Source: Bacilli bacterium
Lineage (GTDB): Bacteria > Bacillota_I > Bacilli_A > RFN20 > CAG-826
Assembly (NCBI GenBank): GCA_024680795.1
Contig: JAILBR010000023.1
Span: 1 to 37,562 of the forward strand
Direction: 5' to 3'
Length of the DNA stretch: 37,562 bases
Shown here: piece after piece, positions 7,206 to 16,300 of the stretch
Layout: the number at the start of each line of letters is the position of its first letter
Numbering within the stretch: position 1 is the first letter of the stretch
Translations under genes and position numbers: made by a program
Notes under the pieces: model-generated
What the model saw: only the letters and a program-made list of their open reading frames with translations
Told to the model about the DNA's origin: nothing
Database searches by the model: none

Positions 7206-8894
7206 ATGGTTTTAAATAAAATTAACGGCCAAGATTTTAAAAACCTGATAACTTTTGGGGCAAAGAATCTTCGACTTAACTTTAAGGAAGTCGATGATTT
7301 AAACGTTTTCCCAGTTCCTGATGGCGATACTGGCACAAATATGTGCCATACGATTGAAGGTGGAGTGGATAATATTAGAGGGATTGAAAGTAATAATCTC
7401 TCTGATATCGCAAAACCTCTTTCTAGTGGAGCTTTATTAGGAGCAAGAGGAAATTCAGGCGTAATTTTATCCCAAATCATCAGAGGAATTTGTAAAGGCC
7501 TATCAAATAAAAAAGAAGTGACCGCTCTTGAATTAGTGGAAGCTTATAAACTCGGGGTTAAGCAAGCTTATGGAGCGGTTGTTACCCCAGTTGAAGGTAC
7601 AATTTTAACCGTCTTTAGAGAAGCGACTGAACACGTTAGTAAGATGGTCAAAAAATCTAGCAGCATTAATGATTTCTATCAATATCATTTTGAAGAAGCA
7701 AAAAGATCTTTAGCGAGAACCATCGATATCCTTCCGGTTTTAAAAGAAGCTGGAGTTATCGATTCTGGTGGAGCAGGATATGTCTATATTGTCGAAGGAA
7801 TGCTTAAATACCTCAATGAAGAAGAAATCAAGGTCGATGAATCTTCATTAACTCAAAGAGTTAATTCTGGTGAGCAAGAAACAAAACAAATCGACTTCTC
7901 CGCTTTTGGACCAGATGATGTCTTACAATTTGGCTACTGTACCGAATTTATCTTAAGACTTCAAAACTCGAAAGTTGATATTGAGCATTTTGATATTGAT
8001 AATGTGATCAATATCCTTAATGGGGATGATATTAAAGGAGATTCAATCGTTGCTTTAGTCGATGATAGTGTTCTTAAAGTTCATGTCCATACAATGAATC
8101 CTGGTATCGTCTTAGATAAGATGAGACAGTTTGGTGAATTCCTCACCATCAAGATTGAGAATATGGCTCTTCAACATAATGAAAATATTGGTGATAGCCA
8201 GTTAGAAGAAAACCGTCGTAAAGAACATAAAAAATACACTGTGGTGGCGGTTGGCCAAGGTGAAGGTATTGTCAATGCCTTTAAAGAACTTGGAGTTGAT
8301 GTCGTCATTAGTGGTGGCCAAACGATGAATCCATCTACCGAAAACTTCATCAACGCTTTTAAGAGCTTAGATGCGGAAAATATCATCGTCTTCCCAAATA
8401 ATAGCAATATCTTTATGGCGGCCTCTCAAGCTGCAAAACTCTATAAAGGGGCAAATGTCGAAATCGTTAAAACTAAATCAATCGCTGAATGTTATTCAGC
8501 CTTAACGATGCTAGATTTCTCCAGTGATGATTTAACAATCATCCTTGGTAACTTTAGAGAAGTGATTGATAATGTGACTTCTGGTGAAGTGACAACAGCG
8601 ACAAGAGACACAAATATCAACGGCATTGATATCAAAAAAGGTGACTATATCACCTTGATTGATGGAGATTTAGTCTCTGCTAATAAAGATCGAGACCAAT
8701 CAATCTTAAAAGCATTAGAGAATAATAAAGATATCGAAGATAAACAAGTTCTCTTACTAATTTATGGAGAAAATGTTAATGAAGGAGAAGTGGAAGAACT
8801 TATCACTAAGATTAATGACTTATTCCCTTATCTAGAAGTGGGTGCTATCCCAGGTAATCAAGCGATATACGATTATTATTTCTCACTTGAGTAA
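7206..8894 (+). CDS. fakA: Fatty acid kinase FakA (DAK domain)
   Basis: This 562-residue protein carries the DAK-type nucleotide site VFPVPDGDTGTNM (DGDTGTNM at ~39-46), then GARGNSGVILSQ, and a C-terminal DegV-like region. These are the features of FakA/YloV, which phosphorylates the fatty acid bound to FakB. The length is usual for the family (~550). I start at the ATG at 7206, five bases after AGGTGA, rather than the in-frame GTG at 7197. That AGGTGA lies in the last codons of fakB, showing tight coupling. A strong terminator follows. Confidence 0.9.
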   Translation: MVLNKINGQDFKNLITFGAKNLRLNFKEVDDLNVFPVPDGDTGTNMCHTIEGGVDNIRGIESNNLSDIAKPLSSGALLGARGNSGVILSQIIRGICKGLSNKKEVTALELVEAYKLGVKQAYGAVVTPVEGTILTVFREATEHVSKMVKKSSSINDFYQYHFEEAKRSLARTIDILPVLKEAGVIDSGGAGYVYIVEGMLKYLNEEEIKVDESSLTQRVNSGEQETKQIDFSAFGPDDVLQFGYCTEFILRLQNSKVDIEHFDIDNVINILNGDDIKGDSIVALVDDSVLKVHVHTMNPGIVLDKMRQFGEFLTIKIENMALQHNENIGDSQLEENRRKEHKKYTVVAVGQGEGIVNAFKELGVDVVISGGQTMNPSTENFINAFKSLDAENIIVFPNNSNIFMAASQAAKLYKGANVEIVKTKSIAECYSALTMLDFSSDDLTIILGNFREVIDNVTSGEVTTATRDTNINGIDIKKGDYITLIDGDLVSANKDRDQSILKALENNKDIEDKQVLLLIYGENVNEGEVEELITKINDLFPYLEVGAIPGNQAIYDYYFSLE

Positions 8895-8902
8895 AATTAA
8901 TG

Positions 8903-8928
8903 AGCATCATCTTAAGATGGTGCTTTTT
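8903..8928 (+). terminator. Intrinsic terminator after fakA
   Basis: AGCATCATC (8903-8911) and GATGGTGCT (8916-8924) form a 9-bp stem, one pair being G-T, with loop TTAA and a T-run. Confidence 0.85.
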
Positions 8929-8982
8929 AAATAGAAAAATAAGTATTATTATATTTATCAAATATATTAGGGAGTGATTATT

Positions 8983-9843
8983 ATGTTTGATGTAGTTAAA
9001 GAAGTATCAAGTCAATTAGTGACAATGGAACAATATATCAATAATCGTGACCAACAACTTTTACTACGTATCAGCGTTGATATGGAAGTAATCAAAAGAG
9101 TAAAAGATGTGGACTTTACTCACTTCTTATTCACAACAATTAACTCTAATATCCGTAATTATCTAACTGACCAAGCTCTTTCTTTAGAACTTAAATATAC
9201 TTCAGGAAACTATATCATGCTTTCCTCCGTTTTAGCGTTTCTCCAAAACCTAGAAGAATTTGATGATGAAGATTTATCCATTATCAGTAACAATATCGAA
9301 CAAGAAAATATGGAAGAGACATTAACTAATCACTTCCAAAATAAGTATCCCGATAAAGATAGTAAGGCACTTTGTGACAAGGCTAACGAACTAGTGTTAC
9401 CGATTAAATATGCGTTTAGTATTTATACTACATATCGTAACGCAATCGCTGAAGTCACTATCACCCTCAATCATATGAATACTTTTAAAATGATGATGGG
9501 AAAAGAGTTTGTGATGTCGCTTAAAGAAAAGAACGCCTCTAATGGTCCAGAAGATAATAAAGTCACTTCTAGTAGCAAAAGTGGAGGATGTTATATCGCA
9601 ACCGCTATCTATCATTCTTATGACTGTAAAGAAGTATATCTACTTAGAAGATATCGAGATTATTATCTAGCTAAAAGAAGAAGTGGAAGATTATTTATTA
9701 AAATCTACTATAAAGTTAGTCCTACATTAGTAAAACATTTTGGTAACACTAAAATATTTAGAAATATCTTTAAACCTTTCTTAGATAAAAAGGTTGATAA
9801 ACTTATTAAAGAAGGATATTCTTCTCTCCCTTATAACGATTAA
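8983..9843 (+). CDS. CFI-box (CYIATA motif) C-terminal domain protein
   Basis: The 286-residue protein has a helical N-terminal part of ~190 residues that I do not recognise. A C-terminal block begins GGCYIATAIYHSYDCKEVYLL and continues RRYRDYYL...YYKVSPTLVKHF. This is the CFI-box-type domain seen at the end of many unrelated bacterial proteins, function unknown. GGGAG lies 8-9 bases before the ATG at 8983; the in-frame GTG at 8974 overlaps that site and is rejected. The PHP phosphatase gene starts two bases after the stop, so the two form an operon. No signal peptide is present. Confidence 0.65.
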   Translation: MFDVVKEVSSQLVTMEQYINNRDQQLLLRISVDMEVIKRVKDVDFTHFLFTTINSNIRNYLTDQALSLELKYTSGNYIMLSSVLAFLQNLEEFDDEDLSIISNNIEQENMEETLTNHFQNKYPDKDSKALCDKANELVLPIKYAFSIYTTYRNAIAEVTITLNHMNTFKMMMGKEFVMSLKEKNASNGPEDNKVTSSSKSGGCYIATAIYHSYDCKEVYLLRRYRDYYLAKRRSGRLFIKIYYKVSPTLVKHFGNTKIFRNIFKPFLDKKVDKLIKEGYSSLPYND

Positions 9844-9845
9844 AT

Positions 9846-10634
9846 ATGACACCTATTTTAAAATATAACTATCACACCCATACATATCGATGTGGCCATG
9901 CGGTTGGTAAAGAAGAGGAATATATCTTATCCGCGATTAACATGGGCATCAAAAGACTTGGTATATCAGACCATATCTTTTTACCACACCATAGTCAATT
10001 AGGAATAAGAGGAGATATTGATGAATTAGATGGATATCTCTCTTCTCTTAAATATTTAAGAGAAAAATATAAAGATAAAATCGAAATCAAGATTGGCTTT
10101 GAAGCCGAATATCTTCCTAGCTATCTTTCTTATTATCAGTCTTTATTAGATAATCACGATATCGATTATTTGATCTTGGGTCAGCACTGCTATGAAGAAA
10201 ATGACGAACTCAAATATTATTTTAGAAAAGATCAACTTATCGATGGGTTCATTCGTTATGTCGATGATGTGATTAAGGGGATGGAAACTGGTCTATTTAA
10301 ATATGTCGCTCATCCTGATTTATTTTATAACTCTTGTAAAGATTTAGATTTTTATGAACTTGAAAAAGGAAGTAGAAGAATCATTGAAAAGGCTATTGAA
10401 CTTAATATTCCTTTAGAAATCAATATGTGTGGGATGAGAAAGAAAAACTATGACCCTAATACACATTATCCAAGTAACTTCTTCTTTATTTTAGCTAGAG
10501 AATATCAAGGAGTGAAATTTGTTTATGGGGTTGATGCCCATGACCCAGAATGGATCAATTATGATTATATAAAAAAGCTCATAGATTTCTCTAATGGGCT
10601 TGATCTTGATGTGATTGACGATTATTATATATAA
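9846..10634 (+). CDS. PHP-domain phosphatase, histidinol-phosphatase-like (HisK/HisJ type)
   Basis: The 262-residue protein has the PHP metal-site motifs in order: HTHTYRCGHA at the start, GISDH, GFEAEYLP, LGQHCYE, VAHPDLF and YGVDAHDP. These supply the His, Glu and Asp ligands of the trinuclear metal centre used by PHP phosphatases such as HisK, which removes phosphate from histidinol phosphate. No other his gene is in the window and the neighbour is a CFI-box protein, so the true substrate may be another small phosphate ester. It starts two bases after the upstream stop and is convergent with the Nudix gene. Confidence 0.8.
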   Translation: MTPILKYNYHTHTYRCGHAVGKEEEYILSAINMGIKRLGISDHIFLPHHSQLGIRGDIDELDGYLSSLKYLREKYKDKIEIKIGFEAEYLPSYLSYYQSLLDNHDIDYLILGQHCYEENDELKYYFRKDQLIDGFIRYVDDVIKGMETGLFKYVAHPDLFYNSCKDLDFYELEKGSRRIIEKAIELNIPLEINMCGMRKKNYDPNTHYPSNFFFILAREYQGVKFVYGVDAHDPEWINYDYIKKLIDFSNGLDLDVIDDYYI

Positions 10635-10635
10635 C

Positions 10636-11199
10636 CTACTTATATGTAACCCACTGCCATAAAAACATCTGGGTTCTCACTGACATATACGCTCCTTCAT
10701 CGAGGAGTTTTTTAATTTCTTCTTTTGTATACCAGGCCGCGTGTATCTCTTCATCTTCAAAGGTGGAGTCTTTAATTTCGCCTTCACATTTGCAGATAAC
10801 GATTTGCATTAATTCGTCGCTTGTTCCTTGACTGGCATAGCTAGGTGATAGTATTGCAATACATTCCACTAAATCAACGCCTGTCTCTTCTTTGATTTCT
10901 CTTTTTGCGGCTTCAAGAGCAGTTTCACCTTCATCGATAAGTCCGGCTGGGAAGTTATAAACGACATGATTGGTGGCTAGTCTAAATTCTTGTTGCAATA
11001 AGACTTTCTTTTCGTCCATGGAATAACAAACCATGCCAACTCCCGCTGGTTTATTTTTACCGAAGTTATTTATATCTAGATTCTTATCTCTAGAGATAAA
11101 TTCATATTTCTTGATATGACCTAGTTTAGTTTCAAAATCTGCAATATAGTAGGTGAGGAATTTACCTTCATATATCTTTTCTAATTTCTTTAATTTCAT
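10636..11199 (-). CDS. Nudix hydrolase, ADP-ribose pyrophosphatase type
   Basis: This 187-residue protein has an intact Nudix box, GLIDEGETALEAAKREIKEETG (GX5EX7REUXEEXGU). The NFPAGLIDEGE context and length are typical of ADP-ribose pyrophosphatases (NudF type), which split ADP-ribose to AMP and ribose 5-phosphate. The N-terminal beta-rich part, including KKYEFISR, also fits. AAAGGAAA lies about 8 bases before the ATG on the minus strand. It is divergent from the structured region at 11200-11672 and convergent with the PHP gene, ending two bases beyond its stop. Confidence 0.85.
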   Translation of the reverse strand: MKLKKLEKIYEGKFLTYYIADFETKLGHIKKYEFISRDKNLDINNFGKNKPAGVGMVCYSMDEKKVLLQQEFRLATNHVVYNFPAGLIDEGETALEAAKREIKEETGVDLVECIAILSPSYASQGTSDELMQIVICKCEGEIKDSTFEDEEIHAAWYTKEEIKKLLDEGAYMSVRTQMFLWQWVTYK

Positions 11200-11278
11200 A
11201 GTAATTATTTCCTTTGTTTATTATATAACTTTTATCAAAAAGTGTTGTATAGTTATTGACTTTTTGTTTAATAACAAC

Positions 11279-11555
11279 AGATGATTTGTGTGAGCTAGTT
11301 CTCCGTGCTAATAAGTCAACTTTATGTTAGATAGGCAGAATCATCTTTTTCTTTACTTTAATTGCCTCAAATGATATAAATAATTCACAAGTTGGTGATT
11401 TGCTGAAATAGAGCTACGACCCAACTTTTTTAATACGCTTTTCTTGTAATTAATCAAAGATTTTGATTTAATAATTAAGTCACGCCGAAGGATAGCAAAT
11501 ATCACTTCACCGACTAGCGGTTATACCGTGAGGGCTAATTGCCCATTTTTTTTAC
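11279..11555 (+). other. Structured gene-free region: three hairpins each followed by a T-run
   Basis: The 473 bases between the Nudix gene and the gene at 11673 hold no convincing ORF but strong plus-strand structure. (A) AGATGATT (11279-11286) closes on AATCATCT (11339-11346), with an inner CTAATAA/TTATGTTAG hairpin, then a T-run. (B) AAGTTGG (11389-11395) pairs with CCAACTT (11421-11427), then a T-run. (C) An AT-rich hairpin at ~11444-11479, then CGGT/ACCG (11518-11528) and GGGC/GCCC (11532-11544), then eight T. TTGACT at 11256-11261 could be a -35 box. It could be small RNAs or a leader for 11673. I compared it from memory with tmRNA, RNase P, SRP, lysine and M-box elements and none fits. 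Confidence 0.4.
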
Positions 11556-11672
11556 AAAAAATTATTTAATGAAAACAGTTAATCAATAAATTGATTAAAA
11601 ACTTTTATGATTTTCATATAAAAATATGAAGACTACAATAGAGTCACTATAGGGAGTTAATAAATATTAAAT

Positions 11673-12047
11673 ATGAAAAAAGAAATTACATATGATAAAC
11701 CAAGAATTGTATCTACAGTTATATTAGGTATTGTTTTAGTAGTGGCATTAATATTCGCTATATTGATAGCTCCTTTTACTTGGACCTCAATAAAAGAAGC
11801 GGAGAGTAGTGGATCTGTCGCTGGAGATATTACAGTTGCCTTTGTATTAGGCATTGGTATCGTATTTGTTATATTCTTATATATTCTGATCACTGTTGCA
11901 TCAGCAGTATCGTTGATATTCACATTCAAAAATAGACATAGTACTCTTAAACCAGTGCGCATTATTAACTATGTTTATGATGGCTTATTTATCGCTATTA
12001 TCTTATTAGCCATAGTGAAGCTCATCATGTTTGGTGTTGGTATTTAG
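11673..12047 (+). CDS. Small hypothetical membrane protein, three helices
   Basis: This 124-residue protein is not recognised. It has three hydrophobic segments, about residues 15-36, 53-81 and 100-121, separated by short polar stretches. The middle loop EAESSGSVAG resembles those of small Firmicutes membrane proteins of unknown role. It lies just upstream of the first riboswitch module but ends at its own terminator, so it is a separate unit. AGGGAG lies 16 bases before the ATG, longer than usual, so the start is uncertain. A 101-residue minus-strand reading of the same bases is a shadow. Confidence 0.65.
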   Translation: MKKEITYDKPRIVSTVILGIVLVVALIFAILIAPFTWTSIKEAESSGSVAGDITVAFVLGIGIVFVIFLYILITVASAVSLIFTFKNRHSTLKPVRIINYVYDGLFIAIILLAIVKLIMFGVGI

Positions 12048-12073
12048 AATTAAAAATCTATAAAAAATAAAAA

Positions 12074-12108
12074 AGTCAAGATTGCATAAGAACATTTTGG
12101 CTTTTTTT
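12074..12108 (+). terminator. Intrinsic terminator after the small membrane protein
   Basis: AGTCAAGAT (12074-12082) pairs with ATTTTGGCT (12094-12102), two pairs being G-T, followed by a T-run. Confidence 0.7.
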
Positions 12109-12135
12109 ATTTTTGGAACATCTAAAAATAATTTC

Positions 12136-12205
12136 ATTGGTATTTTATACCAATAATTTGTATTTTTGTGTTTTTTTGATCAACAATAATGATGTCAAAA
12201 CATCA
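12136..12205. repeat. Two inverted repeats upstream of riboswitch promoter 1
   Basis: ATTGGTAT (12136-12143) and ATACCAAT (12147-12154) form an 8-bp inverted repeat; TGATGT (12190-12195) and ACATCA (12200-12205) form a 6-bp one. They lie 40-110 bases before the promoter at 12247 in otherwise featureless AT-rich sequence. They may be protein-binding sites; nothing shows which protein. Confidence 0.3.
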
Positions 12206-12246
12206 AATAAATATCGACCAAATCAAAATTTTCTCATTAAAAAACA

Positions 12247-12276
12247 TTGACACACGCACATACACGAATGTATATT
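12247..12276 (+). promoter_or_regulatory. Promoter of module 1
   Basis: A perfect TTGACA (12247-12252) and TATATT (12271-12276) with an 18-base spacer. Transcription should start near 12283, just before the aptamer. Confidence 0.8.
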
Positions 12277-12285
12277 ACAAATGTC

Positions 12286-12356
12286 AAAAGCAAAATCACA
12301 GTGATGTGGTGACGCAAAGCTATAGGGTCTTATACGTAGAGATAGCCAGTTGCCGG
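12286..12356 (+). promoter_or_regulatory. GEMM-I (cyclic-di-GMP-I type) riboswitch aptamer, copy 1, with A20
   Basis: The core is near consensus: GC at 12290-12291, then P1b ATCACA/TGTGGT (12295-12300/12305-12310) closed by the GNRA tetraloop GTGA. The invariant GACGCAAAGC follows (12311-12320), then P2 GCTAT/ATAGC (12319-12323/12342-12346) containing AGGGTCT, then CAGTTGCCGG. The base just 5' of the G21-C22 pair partners, position 20 in Vc2 numbering, is A (12289) where c-di-GMP aptamers have G. G20 contacts the ligand; G20A is the hallmark change of GEMM-Ib cGAMP sensors, and in Vc2 it gives dual c-di-GMP/cGAMP binding. The family call is firm; the ligand is not. Confidence 0.9.
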
Positions 12357-12389
12357 AAAAAATAAAAACGGTTAACTGGGTTTATTTTT
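12346..12389 (+). terminator. Riboswitch-controlled terminator, copy 1
   Basis: CCAGTT (12346-12351) pairs with AACTGG (12374-12379) and CCG (12353-12355) with CGG (12369-12371), followed by GTTTATTTTT ending at the start codon. The 5' arm is the 3' part of the aptamer, so aptamer and terminator exclude each other. Ligand binding should therefore prevent termination and switch the genes on. Confidence 0.75.
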
Positions 12390-13301
12390 ATGGGAAAGAA
12401 TTTGACGAAAGACAAGAAAAGCTTACTTAAAATTGTAGCGGCAACTTCGGTTGCCATTTTCTCGTTATTGTCCGTGTGCACAGGTGCGTTCGCGTGGTTT
12501 TTAAGTGTGAGAGATCAAAGTGCTGCGTCTAGTTCTTTCTCTGTTAAATCTTATGGAAAGTTTTCTTCGCTAAAATTTCATACATTTGAAGATTCTAGAA
12601 CTGTTTCATCTATCAAATATTTAGACTTCAATGGTGGAACCCCAACCGGCAGTATTACATATGATTGGGAAAGAAATGCATGTAATAATCCTGTTGGCAA
12701 CACAAATATCGTTTTGGATCAGTATGATCCACTAAATCAAAGCCAACCATTATTAGCTATTTTTGAATTGGATAGAGAATACAATACTTCTCTTGATGGA
12801 AGTGTGATGATAAACGCTATTGCATCTAAGAATGATTTTTTAGGAAAAACTAAAAATGATGGAACAACCACATATCGCTTAGGTGTTTTAAATGACCCAA
12901 TGCTTATGCATTATGATAATGGGGTTTATTATTATCCACTTAGCTCTGCTGCCACATTTAAATGTAGAGGATTCTCTGAAGATGAATACGAAGAATGGAT
13001 TTCATCTTGGACATATAGTGATGATGATTATGTTTCCGGATTCTATTCTCTTGCAGATAATTCTTTGACTAATTCTAGAGAAAAGTTTGTTCAAATCACA
13101 AATGAGGTTCCTTCTTTCCACCAAAACATAAATATTTATAACAGTGGTGAAGGACACAATATCAAATATATTGCAGTTGTTATCGACTACGATGCTGATG
13201 CAGTCGAATACATATATTCATCTTTCCTCGGTAATCATTATTTAGAATCAACTGGGTATCATTTGAGTTTTGTGTGTGACTGGGATTGGGAGATAATCTA
13301 A
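12390..13301 (+). CDS. TasA/SipW-type secreted protein, copy 1
   Basis: This 303-residue protein has a basic start, a hydrophobic segment (~12-34) and the motif TGAFAWFLSVRDQSAASSSFSVKSYG. That F/Y-A-W/Y-F-S/T arrangement is the SipW-dependent signal region of TasA/camelysin-family proteins, which form extracellular fibres in Bacillus biofilms. The rest is beta-rich and unrecognised. The C-terminus IYNSGEG...IDYDADA..FVCDWDWEII is strongly conserved in the copy at 18113. It lies directly under a GEMM riboswitch and one base before the giant-protein gene. No good ribosome site precedes the ATG at 12390, because terminator T-run abuts it; a TTG at 12402 after GGGAAAG is an alternative. Fibre formation is inference. 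Confidence 0.72.
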   Translation: MGKNLTKDKKSLLKIVAATSVAIFSLLSVCTGAFAWFLSVRDQSAASSSFSVKSYGKFSSLKFHTFEDSRTVSSIKYLDFNGGTPTGSITYDWERNACNNPVGNTNIVLDQYDPLNQSQPLLAIFELDREYNTSLDGSVMINAIASKNDFLGKTKNDGTTTYRLGVLNDPMLMHYDNGVYYYPLSSAATFKCRGFSEDEYEEWISSWTYSDDDYVSGFYSLADNSLTNSREKFVQITNEVPSFHQNINIYNSGEGHNIKYIAVVIDYDADAVEYIYSSFLGNHYLESTGYHLSFVCDWDWEII

Positions 13302-13302
13302 T

Positions 13303-16300
13303 ATGAAAAAAGTTGGATTATTCAAAGCTATTCTCTTAGCGGTCACCGTCTTAAGTGGTGCGGCTACTGTTGCCGCTACTGCATCATGGTTTATGCCTAA
13401 AGCACAAGTTGAATCCGATAAAGATAGACTTGGTGGATCAACCATGGGTGCTTATTTTGCTTATGGGCAAGGAACAATTAGCCAACCTTATGGAATTACA
13501 AAACCACGTCATTTATACAATTTAGCGTGGTTGCAGTATCTAGGTTTCTTTAAAACACAAACATATTTTGAACTTTCTGATAACATCGATATGTCAGGTT
13601 GGACTCTTCCTCCAATTGGCACTCCTAAAAACCCATTCGTTGGGAACTTTAATGGTCAGGGGTATGTCGTTACCGGCTTAACTGTATCTAATGATTTTAG
13701 TGAATACGGCAATCAACACCCAGCTTCAGTTGACGCTTCAGTATTTAATTCTGGCGATAATCCTGCAACATCAGAAACAACAGAAACCAACAATTATCCA
13801 AACATAGTCGGCTTCTTTGGTGTTGTTGGCAATTATAATAATGCATTTACTGGCACATATAATTCATCAATTAATGAGATGAAAAATATTGGTCTTTCAG
13901 ATATTACCGTTCATACCGAAGCATCGAACTCTTTAATCGGTGCTGCTGCTGGATATGTCGATGCGAAAATGGAAAATGTTGCTGTTGATACTGCAACTTT
14001 ATCAATCGATAGTGGCGCTAATGCATTAACAAGTGGGCCAACAACAAAATTATCTGACTTTTCTATTGTCGGATATACGACTAGAACTAAAAAAATAAGA
14101 AAAGCATCTGAAACCATTTATGACGTTAGTATCGATCATGAAAGCGAATTTAATGTCCCTAGTGGCGGTGATGGAGTTGGTTGGGGTGGATCTATAAATA
14201 TGTATGATCTTCACCAGAGACTTGTTTCTGTAAAAAATAACACCAGAACAGGATCTAACGGGTTTACGAATAGAAAACAAAACTATAATTATAGGACTTA
14301 TTGGACCAGCACACCATCTTTAGATGAAAGCACTCCAGCAACTTTAAGCCAATATGATTCTGATGAAGTAGAAGGCGCGAACGATTATCTATCTTTCTAT
14401 AAGGCAAATGAAAGTGAGAGAGAATTCGGAACATATGCTCTTTATAATAGAATTGATAATGGTACTGTTAATAATCAATATGTATATTTGATGGGTGGTC
14501 AGAACCAGGTCACAACTTTCACGGAATACTATTTAAGTACGCAAATTACTGATGGAAGTGGACATTTTATGTATGTTGCGACACCTAACAATAATGCATC
14601 TGTTACAAATACAAATAATCAAAACATTGCTACTGGTTGGGTAGTACCTTCTAAATCAACTGGCAAGATATACACTGTAAGAAATAATACAAAGTATTAT
14701 TTATCATTTAGTGATGCTAATATGAGTCTTATTTTAAGAACTGGAGAAGCCAATGGAAAAGACTGGACTAGAGACGATTTAAAAAACGACCAAGGCGATG
14801 TCTTAATGACCAGATTTACTACCACAAACGTTAATGATCAAGGTAAAACTATAACTTATTATCTCGAATATGATGATGGCTGGAAACTGACTAAAATGCC
14901 AAGCCCTCCAGACAACATTGGTGTTGAACCACCTAATCCAAGTAGTCCAGATGAATTATTATGGGCAGGAAAAGATAAATATAGGGAACATGGCTATCAA
15001 ATTAGTTATGACAGAAGTACTCAAGATAACACTTTAATATCTTACATGAATGACAACTTTGAGACAGGTGACGTTGGTGGAGTATGGGGTATTGGTGGCG
15101 ACGAGCCATTTTTCACTTCAATTGATAATGAATATACATATGGGTGGCAAATAACTAATTTAACCAATAACGGCACAACAAATATTAAATTTGGAAGCAA
15201 TTATGTGCAAATCAAAGAAACTGATGTTAGTTTGACTGGCTGGATTAAAAACTGGAAAAACCAGATATCTTTTACAAGCAATTCTAGCTCTCCGTATTAT
15301 TGTAACTGGACTGCGAACAAAAGTAATACAGTAGAAGTTGGAGAAGATGGATTAACAATTGAATATTGGTCTTTTAAACTTACTAAAAGATCTGGATACA
15401 GGGGTAACACCACTTATTATCTAGCACCTAGCGTTGGCTCTAGTGGTTGTGCTTTTACGCTTAGTACCACTCAAACTTATTTAAGGATAGTCTCAAACGA
15501 TCAAATCATTTCAATTCATGATGCACCAATTCAAACTACCTATAATCAGCTTCATGGTAAACATGAAGAATGGGTTACCAATACTCAAACCTATGAGCAA
15601 GAATATAATGGCTATCTTGATGATTTAGAAAATACATATGCTATAAATCCAAATGTCGATGGTGTTGTTAGAGGCCCAGATACATACACTGATAGAAATA
15701 ATCCAAACAACGATAGAATGAAGTATTCTTCTGACGATACATCATATATTCCTTTAAATGTTGTTAAGGATGGGACATACTCGAGCATGGCTAATTATGA
15801 GCCGCAGAAGTCCAATACCGGATATATTGTTGGTGGTTCAAAACTGAACGCCAATACAAATGTATTCAATAGTAACGTAGCAGGCATTCGTGTTGCTTAT
15901 TATGATAAATCAACCTATCTCGATGAAAATAGTTATTTTTATGATGATAATTTAATTGCAAACGTTTACACAATTAAGGACAAAGAAGCATCAGCTTATT
16001 CAAATGAACTATTGACTAATCCATCAGCAAAAAGAAGCATGGTATCTGCAATACAAGAGAATCCGAACACTAATAATCCAACCGAGGATAGATCTGCATA
16101 TAAAAAATATTATCGTTCATTTAAAGATTTCCAAACAAAATTAGCTGATAGTGGCAACAATATTTATGGGCTCCATTTTGATGATGCCCAAATTTCTATG
16201 GACAATATAGTCGTTGCGGACAAAGTTCAAATATCAAACTTCTATAACGCAAACAGTTCTGACAAAACATATACAAATTATGAACTTCCTGTTAATTCTA

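Noticed and set aside
7082-7480. 132-residue minus-strand ORF over the fakB-fakA junction
   Set aside because: Composition and motifs belong to fakB and fakA in the plus frames; this is a shadow.
11279-11555. Lysine riboswitch, M-box, tmRNA, RNase P or SRP RNA
   Set aside because: Short stretches such as CGCCGAAG or AGAGCTACGA recall these families, but the required cores and overall folds are absent.
11657-11962. 101-residue minus-strand ORF
   Set aside because: It mirrors the hydrophobic plus-strand gene and lacks a ribosome site.
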